In this document: piece after piece, positions 28,841 through 38,036 of the stretch
How the letters are laid out: each line of letters begins with the position of its first letter
How positions within the stretch are numbered: position 1 is the first letter of the stretch
From: Sycon ciliatum
Taxonomy: Eukaryota; Porifera; Calcarea; Leucosolenida; Sycettidae
Reading direction: 5' to 3'
Length of the DNA: 64,000 nucleotides
NCBI RefSeq assembly: GCF_964019385.1
Contig: NC_088643.1
Location: forward strand, 42,956,440-43,020,439
The notes under the pieces: generated by a model
Told to the model about the DNA's origin: nothing
Database searches by the model: none
What the model saw: the letters and a program-made list of their open reading frames with translations, nothing else
Program-made: the position numbers and the translations under genes

Positions 28841-28958
28841 GCAAAAGAAGGATCCACGAGCGGGATTCGAACCTAGCGCCCCTGTCTTTCCGGGACAGTG
28901 CCCTACCGATCCGGCTACCGGGGATCACACACACACTCATGGGTCCTTCTTGCTACAT
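28841..28958 (-). repeat. tRNA-like SINE unit, copy 2
   Basis: Near-identical to 28605-28722, with a few substitutions (for example GCGATTCG versus GGGATTCG). Same orientation. Confidence 0.7.
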
Positions 28959-29275
28959 AAGGGGTAACATGCACCAGGTTATTTCCCGTAACATACCTAA
29001 ATATGCCTGGAGCATGAATCTTCAGCCACCGGCATCGTAAGGTTATGCCGACCGTCTGGTGTCAGAAGTCCTTTTATGCCAGGGCATAATTTTTAGACAA
29101 AATCCGAAGAATATGCCAGAAATAATTATGCCAGCAGAATCCGCCAAGGGCTACGCTGCATACTCAGCACCCATTTGGAAATCTGCTGACTCACGCTGTA
29201 TACTTACTTAGCGCCCGGCATTAGAAAGTCCGCCATGACGTCATTCGCATAACCTCTCTATACAAGTACAAGTAG

Positions 29276-29619
29276 CAAGAGTATCATATGATAAGCCCCC
29301 AAGAGTGTGCAACTCCTGATACACTTTCCATGGGGTTCGCCAACGGCGAAAACTCACATCACGTGGTGTCGTGTCGCAGTTGTACGTTTCCCGCCCGTTT
29401 TTAGCGAGCAGTGGAGTAATAATAAAAGCACGCTCTGACGGAAACTCACTGCGCGTATGCAAATCCCCAGCATGATCATGGCAGATCGGATTGGGTGCAC
29501 GCTATCCTTCGTTTGTACGTACATGTAGTACGAAACGTACCTGAGACACGTGATGTGACTTTTCGCCATCGGAGACCCCATATGCAGAGTTGTACACTCT
29601 TCGGAGGTTTATACTCTTG
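29276..29619. mobile_element. Inverted-repeat element, CAAGAGTA...TACTCTTG family
   Basis: Termini CAAGAGTATC and ATACTCTTG, with subterminal inverted blocks CCAAGAGTGTGCAACT and GTTGTACACTCTT. Related to the element at 42828-43106. The ends share an AGTACAAGTAG-like flank but no exact duplication abuts both termini. Confidence 0.6.
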
Positions 29620-29686
29620 CTAGTACAAGTAGCAACCTAGGCTATAGTAGATAAACCACCTTGCAAGTTTGTTCAAACATGTTGTT

Positions 29687-29925
29687 GGTTGACAGCATGT
29701 AACAAGGTGGAGGACACCGTGTTTGGAAACGGTGACCTTTCTACGACCATCCATGGTTGGTAGAGCCCCGGTCGGTTGTGACCATCTGAACCGTAACACC
29801 TATACTGTGGTTCAGATGGTCCCAACCGACCTGGGCTCTACCAACCGTGGATGGTTGTAGAAAGGTCACGTTTCCGAACACAGTGTCCTCCACCTTGTTA
29901 CATGTACATGTACATGCTGTCAACC
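29687..29925. repeat. 239-bp near-perfect palindrome (foldback element)
   Basis: The left arm (29687-29792) and right arm (29809-29925) are near reverse complements around a short loop, from GGTTGACAGCATGT at the left end to ACATGCTGTCAACC at the right. Intramolecular pairing would give a hairpin of about 110 bp. Non-coding. Confidence 0.88.
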
Positions 29926-30348
29926 TCTATCCTTTGTTTCAATGCAGAGTACACTCAGTTTTCTTATCTACATCACATCACTGTGAGTGTGACACATCAC
30001 ATGTCTTGACGTTGGCAGTGCAAAGCGACCACCAGACTGGTCCAGAGTGGCACAGGTTCTGACATGGCCTGATAGCTGCACCGTCATCACTCGTCAGTGA
30101 CAGGGGGGTACAGGGGGGTAGGGCCGGGGTGCAAACGGTACGGTGTGTATGGTGTTGTCACGTGATGCGAAGTTCTGCCGCCTAGCGCCTCGACTCTCGA
30201 CAGATCCGACCATTCATTAGGACATTACCATGATTACCCGTCGGTAAGCTAAGACAGTAAGAGTACTAATACATACAGACTGCACTGGAGTGGAGTTGCA
30301 CACGCTCGATACTCCATGGCGGTTTATTTGTTATGATTGAGAGTTGCT

Positions 30349-30372
30349 AGTACTAGTAGTAGTAGTAGTAGT
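30349..30372. repeat. (AGT)n microsatellite upstream of the GH20-like gene
   Basis: AGTAGTAGTAGTAGTAGTAG tract. No other element or promoter motif was recognised with confidence in 29926-30983. Confidence 0.85.
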
Positions 30373-30983
30373 ACTGTACTACAGACAGTAGTCATCACTC
30401 ATGATATGAATCAGTACAGTCATGTACAATCATGAAGTCGTGAAAGCTTTCACGCGACTCACTCACTAGCGCTATATAGCACTCCTCACTACCTCAGCCT
30501 CCTGGGCCTGGTTACAATGAACAAACTGTTCCGTGTTCGCGAATTCGATGTGTGGAAATTTCCAGAAGCATAATTACTAATACTACAACTCAGGTCAGTA
30601 GGAGACTACTACAACTGGCGGTCAATCAATTTTGTTACAGACACTGCTTTATTTATTACACAACAGTCCGGTACGCCACTAGCACTGGCAGCTAGCAGAG
30701 TGCGGAGCAGTAGAAGCCCTACTAAACTAAAGAAGTAACACTGTAAAGTAAAGAGTAAAGTCAGGGTCAGGAAGGAGCGCTTACCCATAGTGTTCGTACA
30801 ACACGACGCGACGTGAGTTGAAGAAGTAATTAGTTGATGTTTGATCCATGGAAGACTTCATGGCGGTGGGGGCATCCGGCCAAGCACTAGAAGCAGATGT
30901 TGCTGCTGCCGCTACTCTACTTTGGAAGTCACATCGCTACTAGAAACTAGTCCTGCGCATCTGGCCAGCGCTAGCTACCAGCT

Positions 30984-33475
30984 ATGAACTCCAATTTGTT
31001 TGCCCGTCTGGGTGGCCTGGCGCTGTGCCTACTGCTAGTCTTCTATCAGATTGTCTACTTCAATGATCAGCTGTTATTGATGGCGGGGTATAATGTGCTT
31101 CGGCATCCTCCGTTCGTAGTGCATTTGGATTTCAAGGGCGCTGTTCCGCGAACCGACTACATCCTGCAGCTGGTGACATGGCTCGGCCAGCGCAAAGTGT
31201 CCGGAATCCTCGTGGAGTATGAGACGATGTTCCCATTCGATGGCAAGCTAGCCGATCTGAGTACGAAACACCACATGAGCCACGAGGATATAGCAGATAT
31301 GCTGCTGACAGCCGATAGGACGGGCATGGAGGTCATACCGTACGTGAACACCTTCACCGATCTACAGTATGTAGTGGACAACGCCGATGCATTCGACGAT
31401 CTTGTCAAGTCGTTTGGCGGCCAGACTCGCAATAGTTGGAATACGTGTCACAAGCACAAACTGCCAGAGCGTCTCGTCACAGAAATAGTGGATCAGGTAT
31501 ATGTACATGATATTGTACAGTATTGTCATTCACTGCTGGTCCAGCTGTAGTGTAGTAGTACTAGTAGTGTAGTAGTGTAGTACTGATGTGACCTGACATT
31601 ACCCATGAAGCTCTACAATACTGCTCAATGAAATCCAGTCGCGTCACTCAAGTACTAGTAGTGGTGCTCACCGAGCATTGCGCAGCCCTGGACCTGCGAA
31701 CGCTGGGCTGCGAAATGGTGCAAGGCGTAAACGTGAGCGATGCGACTGGGTTTCACAGACGCGGCAGCACTGTAGATCCGCGCTGTGCATGTAACCAGGG
31801 AGTACTAAAACACCCTGCATGTGACACACCGCATGTTACACACCGCACAGAGGTGTAAACATTAGGGGTCAAACGGGTATAACTAACAGGCGGGTTAACG
31901 GGTACCCTTTAGCAGCCATGTTTATTTTTTTGCGCAATTCACATAAATCAAGATTTTAATTAATCTGTTCTCGGGTTGCATTTTGATATCACATTGTGAT
32001 TCGCAAATCGATTTGTGTCTGATAGTCGCAGGAGTAGATCTACTAGGTGCGAAAATGCAACAACAATGCAGACATCCAGCGTGGAGTTGTAAGTAATTGA
32101 CTCCCGCCTGGAATACACGATCCCAGCTGAGTGTTGCTCCGTACTGACAGGTTCATCAAAATCCAAACGGCTACCCTTTTACTAACGGTACCTGAGATTA
32201 ACGGTCGGGTACCCGGGCACCCGGTACACCCCTTTGACCCTTACTAAACATTCAGGTAATTCTCAGGACCGTAGCACCGGAATTTCAGAAATGACTGGAA
32301 ATGAACAATGTTGACGAAAAACTCAGTTTTGCACGAGTTCGGTGGGTCAGCCTTTCGAAATATGGTCCAGCCATGATTCTAAAAGAACATTATTGATAAT
32401 ATCACACTATCAGCAATGCGGACCGTGATGCGGCATTTACCACTCACAGCGACTGTGCCATACAGTTCATTACTTGCTGATCCAGGTCACAGAACACGTC
32501 TCTCTGCTCCTGAAATGATCGTCTCGCACCATTCGCAACGTGGCCGAGTATTTGAACAAAGCATACATCCGTGTGCTCGTCAACCCGTGCAGATACTTTG
32601 AAGAATAATTGGGCCGCTCATCCGGAGGGTGATCCATTCACCAAACTTGGACGCGCCGAAAGACGATTTCCTTGTTGCATTGATTCCTGCGACTTCAAAA
32701 GGTGCATACTTCGCTACGTGCACAGTAAACCTTTGTTTGCCGGACCCTGTACAGTACCAAGCGGAATCCTGTAGTCACCGGGCACATTTTTATGTACCGA
32801 CGTGCTGTGGATCGAACTTGAATCCCTCGATCAAGTGGATGATCCTGTCATATTATCAGGACAGGTCCACTGCACCAAAGCCAAGCGCTTCCGGCTAGGG
32901 CAGGTTGCAGGAATCTCCTTGAAGAATGTACTCCATTGAGAGGCACCGTAGCATGGCAACTCTATACGACAGCACACCTGTCACATGTGTCACTTATCAA
33001 ATTGCAAAAAAAAGCAATATTGTGAATCCAGTTTCAATCGCCAGCAGGGTCGTAGCACTGGGATTTTTCAAATGGGGTACTTGAGACCAAAAATGGACAT
33101 TATTGACGAAACCCCCACTTTCACAAAGTCGGTGGGTCAACCTTTCTTGGGGTAAGGTCTGGCCCTGGCCACGCCGAGTGCTATAGTCCTGGCCAGTAGA
33201 GCAAACATTGCGTCATGTGCCGTAGGATGGCAATTCAGTTGCCGCTGGTTTTGGAGAGGAAAGTATTGGTTGCACAGCATTCCACTACATGTATAAGCAG
33301 CAGCAACAGCAAGGAAGTAGTCATGGTGCGGCTTTGAGTGCAAGCATACAATGAAGATTCGGATTCGGTGAAACGCTGCATTGCACACCAGGATGGTCAG
33401 CAATGACGACTGGCAGTGGGGAAACACCCTGACAGATTATTGACTGGGTTTTGTGTCACTGTGTGTGTGTGTGTC

Positions 33476-33538
<63 letters not shown>

Positions 33539-33928
33539 GCCATATGGTGCAGTGGTATGTGCAGCGATTTCCAATCGATAGATTGCGGGTTCGATTCCCG
33601 ACGATTATGGTCACACACGTCTTTCTTCTCTTTCTCAGACTCTTCCTGACTTTTCTTTCATTCTCCTGGGTGGTTACCAACAGCCAGTGCATGCCGGAGT
33701 ATGTGGTGTGATGTGTGTGCGGGGAAAAAAAATGAAAAGACCAAAAATAGGGATTCACTGGCCAGAAAATGTCACTCCAAATAGCTGTATGGTGTAGACC
33801 AGGCTGAATAGTGACGGTCAATTCTTCAGCCTTGCAAGCTGTTGAATGGTGTAATCCCAGCACAAGTTGCTATGGCTTCTGCCGTAGCATTGCTATCATC
33901 GCCTCCGGTGATGGGCGTCAAAGGTCAA

Positions 33929-33981
<53 letters not shown>

Positions 33982-34635
33982 AGGCAGCCTTCACTAATCT
34001 TGTGTCACTGTACATAATACTGCCTGTTTGAGTTTCATGTTTGCAGATGCTAATGCCACTTCTTTTTTTCTTACCATGGCTTGGCTGTTCAGGTCCTGTC
34101 ACTGCACCCAAACTCTCGCCACATATATATCGGATCCAGTAAACTTGCTGAATTAAACACCGACACGGAGTGTCTGATAATGGAAAAGGAGAACCGGATT
34201 GGAGAGCTCTACTATAGACATGTAGGTTACTCAATACTCGATTGTGACGTGTAAACAAGTGCAAGCATGGAGGTTACCACCGTACATGTGTGTGTGCGTG
34301 TGTGTGGGTGTGTGTGCGTGCGTGTGTGTGTGTGGGTGTGGGTGTGTGTGTGCGTATGTACATGCGTATGCGTGCGTGTGTGCATGGGTTAGCAATGCGC
34401 TATGGCACTTACTAAAGTATCCTGTGCAGACCTCACAGCTGGTAGCTGATTTCTTTTCTGGATACCTGCTCTTGTCCAGGTTCAATATATCAGCCAACAT
34501 ATTCATCACAATTGGCCTGGTGTGACCGTATTGGCCGCAGCTGATGCATTGGCGGATTTGTCAGAAGTACAACTCAAGGTTGGTTCTGCATACCGTATCG
34601 CATGCATGGCATGTGTTGAAGTGTCGTCCTTGAGA

Positions 34636-34689
<54 letters not shown>

Positions 34690-37600
34690 ATATGGTGCAG
34701 TGGTATCAAGAGTATATAATACACTCTTGGTGGTATGTGCAGTCGATTTCCAATCGAGAGGTTGCGGGTTCAATTCCCAACGATTATGGTCGAACACGTC
34801 TTCCTTCTCTTTCTCATTCTCCTAGCTCGTCTTTCATTCTCCTGGGTGGTTACTAACAGCCAGTGTATGCCGGAGTATGTGGTGTGGTGTGTGTGTGTGT
34901 CGAAAAAGAAAAAAAGAATGAAAAAATGAAAATAAAGGATTCACTGGCCAGAAAAAGCCGCTTTAATCAGCTGTGTGGTGGATCATCATCATCACAAGCC
35001 CATAGCCCTAAGGCCATCGGGCGTCACAGAGCAAGTATGAACAAGCGAGCGCCATAAAAATCGATCGCGTGCAGCAGCGAGCAGGGGCTGCACGTCAAGT
35101 GCAGTCCATGAAATAATATTATCAAGCCATGGCGTGTGGTGGATACCAGGCTAAAATTAGTGGCGGTCAATTCATCAGCCGTGCAAGCTGTTGAATGGTG
35201 TATAGTAATCCCAGCACTAGTTGCTATGTCTAATATAGCTGTTCGCTATCATTGCGTCTGCGATGGGCAGGTCTGAGGTGTGTGTGTGTGCGTGCGTGCA
35301 CGTGTGTGTATCATGATGGTGTGCAACAGGCTTTTTCCTGACACGTTGGCTTCCCACTAATAATTTCAGGACTCCGCTAACAGCACAATGAACAGACCCC
35401 CCCCCCCCCCCCCCCAACACACACACACACATGCTGACTGACCCTGTTGTTTTATGTGTTGTGTATGCAGGCGATTTCAGAGTACATGCAACCCGTCGTA
35501 GTGGAGACCGATGTAGTGCGCAGCAACGATACAGAATCACTCATCACAATTGGCGTGGACTACTTTAGTAAAGTCTGGGGTGCATCGTCGTACAAAGGCA
35601 TGCGCCTTCCCAGCGCAAACTATGTTCACCTCAAGGACACCCTGAAGAACAATGGGCGCTGGAGAGAACTTATCGGCGGAGTAAGTGGATGAACTCTCGT
35701 GGACATGGAAATCCGGTCGATTGACGCAGAGTCGGCGCCCTCAGTGCGTACAGCACGTTGCATATGCAGTGCACGTGTTGATCGTATGCGTGCTCACGGC
35801 TGCATAGCCAGCGCCCTGGGCCACTTGACATCCGACCGGATTTCTATGTCCACGGCAGTACGAGTACTCTAATTTCAGAAATTTTCGGTGCTCGATATTT
35901 TCGGTATGAGGGCAACAGGCCAGGTTAGGTGAATAGAAATTTTCGGTACAGAGAAGCAGTTCCCTATTGGATTATATGTGTTAGTGTTTGTTCGGTGTAT
36001 TGAAATTTTAGGTATGAAACAGACGCACCGAAAGTACCGAAAATAAAAGTACACCGAAAATTTGTGAAATTACAGTAGTCTAAGCTGTGCTGCTACAAGA
36101 GTGAATGTTGCAAGTGCTGTGGTTATGCTAGTGTTTGCCTGGTTGTTCATTCTTCGCGCCATGCCTACTCCTTGTCAGCGGAGATATTGGGGATAGTGCG
36201 TGCATGCATATGTTGAATTAAGCTGCATCAAATCTTTCTTTGATCTGCACAGGTGAGGCGCTCAGATTTCGGCGGCCTATTTCTGATGGGTCGCTCACGC
36301 CAAGGCTACCGTGCGCCATTGTGCGAGCTAATACCGGTCGCCTTACCATCCTTGGCACTTGCTATGAATGTGGTGCTGAACAATTTTACTTTGGAGGTAC
36401 GTGTGTATGTGAACATATGTATTATTGAGTATTGACCAATGCTTACTTTGTCTCACCATGGGATGCTTCTGTCCAGTGCAGCCAGCTATACGATCATTGT
36501 GACGTGCCACGTGCCCCACTACTGCTGATCTTCGTTTTTAGAATTTCCTTGGAATATTACATGTGACCTTGATCCTGGAAGGGTGGTGGCGTTCCTACGG
36601 ATGCGGAAAACTCGGCCTCTTATCTAGCCGAGTCTCACGCGAACCGTGATTAATTTTTTTTACATGTGACAGTGCATGCGAATGTCGCACCACCACCACC
36701 ACCACCACCGCGCATGCCATTTTTGTTTGTATTATTATCAATGTTCCAGGTCGGCCACAGAACAGCTGTTGGGCTGGGCTTCAATGGGTTTGTGTATGAG
36801 CGGCCGTTCATCGAAGCGGGCAGATTGAAGTTCCCGGGCAGTACCGTCTTCAAGGCAGTATCTGAGCTGGAGGTGACTATGAACGATAATAAATACAGGT
36901 ACGCTGCTGCATTGCTTACTTCTCGCAGTTTGCCCATGACTGCTGCATTGCTTGTAGAGCAGAACACTACGTGTGTATAATTGTAGTGCCCATTTGCCCA
37001 ATTCTAGTGCCCGGGGGTATCTGCGGGTACTGACTGTACTATGTACATGTACGTAACTACGTGTAACATTGGGTGGTGTGCGTACCCGTACCGTGTAACA
37101 TTGGGTGGTGTGCGTACCCGTACCGTTGAACTCTTACACTGTGTATGCATGCACGCGCACACCAATGAGGCTGAGGGTTTTCTCTTTCTTGTGTTTGCTT
37201 GAGGGCTTCGCCTTTGTCTTGAGTGGAATAATTGGAAGAGAATTACTTTTTAAATTCCAATTATTTTAATGATAATCTGAACCCGCATTCACCATACCGT
37301 ATCCATCACGGTTGTAAAACAAGTTTGCACGTCGGCGCCGCGTTACCACAGCCTATTCAATTGTGTTGAGAAACCCAACAAGTTTAGGAAGTTTTGCCTG
37401 TGCCAGGCCACTATTATGCGTGATTGGTTGTGGTATAATGTAGGCTCATTGTATGAACGTTAACAAAATGCACACGAAATCACCAGTGCCATGTGGACTG
37501 ATGAGGCTCATTCTCCGCGTACGGAATAATCAGTGCATATGTCAGAATGGCATCAGAGGGTATGAGTTTCAAGTACTTAAGTACTTCAATCATCGAAGTA

Positions 37601-38036
37601 TAAGTACTTCTGGATTTACAACCTTTCCCAGTTAGGCACAATTTTCGAATGTGGGTACCTGGATGAGAGAGGTTATACTGTATTTGGCTTTCCAGGCAAG
37701 CGTAGCCCATGTGCATGCGGCCATGTGCTCTTGACTCCTGTGCCCATTTTCACGAGAGTTCTTTCCTGTGTTAAATTTGCCTACAGGACCATGATCAACA
37801 TTGACGTAGACTTTCTGCAGCGCCTCGAGTCATCACTGCGCTCCGTGTATCCCAGACATGTGGTGAAAGAGTGGATGAAACTCAAAGTGACGGCGTGGAC
37901 AGACAAGGACGTACATGAGAAGCTGCGGCCGTACGGGGGCGGTAATGTCCTCAGTACAGTTCCGCCGACTGCAGAGCCGGTGAGGTTGGATAAGCGCGGA
38001 GCTGTCTGGCTTGGCAGTGATGAGGTCCACTACTGA
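30984..38036 (+). CDS. Hexosaminidase D-like protein (GH20 fold), probable pseudoenzyme
   Basis: Seven exons join in phase: 30984-31496, 34093-34221, 34480-34578, 35471-35680, 36253-36396, 36750-36898 and 37787-38036, giving 497 residues. Homology to hexosaminidase D (HEXD) runs throughout: HLDFKGAVPRTDYILQL, GILVEYETMFPFDGKL, EVIPYVNTF, LSLHPNSRHIYIGSSKL, and APLCELIPVALPSLALAMNV. Residues about 6-33 are hydrophobic and suggest an uncleaved signal anchor, hence a type II membrane or secretory-pathway location. The Asp-Glu pair expected after HIG in HEXD (family HIGCDEVYYLG) is replaced by Ser-Ser-Lys. QTFGHxE is replaced by NTFTDLQ, and the VWDD motif by VLAAADA. Activity is therefore unlikely. 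Introns hold SINE copies 2 and 3 and TIR elements. The gene converges with PEX14. Confidence 0.85.
31618..31760. repeat. Dispersed LINE-tail-like fragment
   Basis: Shares blocks such as TCAATGAAATCC and GCAGCCCTGGACCTGCGAAC with 62500-62575 and, more distantly, with 23515-23580. It lies in intron 1 of the GH20-like gene. Confidence 0.5.
32269..33170. repeat. Two diverged direct copies of a ~105-bp segment
   Basis: 32269-32372 and 33046-33170 share GACCGTAGCAC/GGTCGTAGCAC, TGGACATTATTGACGAAA-like and GTCGGTGGGTCAACCTTTC-like blocks. The sequence between them has unremarkable short ORFs with no recognised domain. Intronic. Confidence 0.6.
33453..33539. repeat. (TG)n microsatellite
   Basis: TG tract directly preceding SINE copy 2. 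Confidence 0.95.
33540..33931 (+). mobile_element. tRNA-derived SINE, copy 2 (uninterrupted)
   Basis: Starts CCATATGGTGCAGTGG (A box), B box GGTTCGATTCC at about 33588, and a body ending GGGCGTCAAAGGTCAAAGG. It lies between two (TG)n tracts. It serves as the empty-site reference for the insertions in copy 3. Confidence 0.88.
33932..33978. repeat. (TG)n microsatellite
   Basis: TG tract directly following SINE copy 2. Confidence 0.95.
34287..34385. repeat. Imperfect (TG)n microsatellite
   Basis: TG/TGCG/TGGG imperfect repeat in the intron between exons 2 and 3 of the GH20-like gene. Confidence 0.93.
34639..34686. repeat. (TG)n microsatellite
   Basis: TG tract directly preceding SINE copy 3. 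Confidence 0.95.
34707..34729. mobile_element. 23-bp mini-hairpin insertion
   Basis: Termini CAAGAGTAT and ACTCTTG match the 42828-43106 element. It is flanked by GTGGTAT at 34700-34706 and 34730-34736; SINE copies 1 and 2 have one GTGGTAT and no insert. Confidence 0.75.
34984..35133 (-). mobile_element. 150-bp nested insertion with 11-bp TSD
   Basis: Absent from copies 1 and 2 and bounded by GTGTGGTGGAT at 34973-34983 and 35134-35144. It begins with CATCATCATC, so in minus orientation it would end in a GATG-type tail, as expected for a short retroposon. Family unknown. Confidence 0.75.
35698..35854. mobile_element. TIR element, GTGGACATGGAAATCCGGTC family, copy 2
   Basis: Left CGTGGACATGGAAATCCGGT, right CGACCGGATTTCTATGTCCACG minus its last bases. 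Same termini as 28101-28298. It lies 17 bp after exon 4 of the GH20-like gene. Confidence 0.75.
35867..36075. mobile_element. TA-flanked MITE with TTTTCGGTG termini
   Basis: 209 bp between TA dinucleotides. The termini CTCTAATTTCAGAAATTTTC and, on the other strand, CTGTAATTTCACAAATTTTC are nearly identical. Interior non-coding. Confidence 0.75.
37318..37430. repeat. Dispersed repeat shared with 48832-48930
   Basis: Shares GCACGTC, GCGTTACCAC, GTGTTGAGAAAC/GCGTTGAGAAAC and GTGCCAGGCCAC blocks with the second copy in PEX14 intron 4. Confidence 0.6.

Larger units (their letters stand above)
28450..29155. mobile_element. Decayed ATTATGC-rich element interrupted by tRNA-like repeats
   Basis: ATTATGC words at 28460-28530 and 29040-29140 resemble the 25284-26492 element. 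The right end, AATCCGCCAAGGGCTA, is the reverse complement of the sub-terminal TAGCCCTTGGCGGATT near 25327. The tRNA-like repeats at 28605-28955 sit inside. Confidence 0.55.
34687..35278 (+). mobile_element. tRNA-derived SINE, copy 3, with two nested insertions
   Basis: Same head, B box and tail as copies 1 and 2, flanked by (TG)n on both sides. A 23-bp palindromic insert lies at 34707-34729 between duplicated GTGGTAT, and a 150-bp insert lies at 34984-35133 between duplicated GTGTGGTGGAT. Confidence 0.88.

Noticed and set aside
28605..28958. Functional tRNA genes
   Set aside because: The minus-strand units occur as near-identical tandem copies with extra flanking repeat and have poor D-arm/anticodon geometry, and the plus-strand one is split by poly-G; tRNA-derived repeats explain them better.
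32416..32898. Overlapping ORFs in intron 1 of the GH20-like gene, considered as a transposase remnant
   Set aside because: No catalytic motif or terminal repeats could be tied to them.
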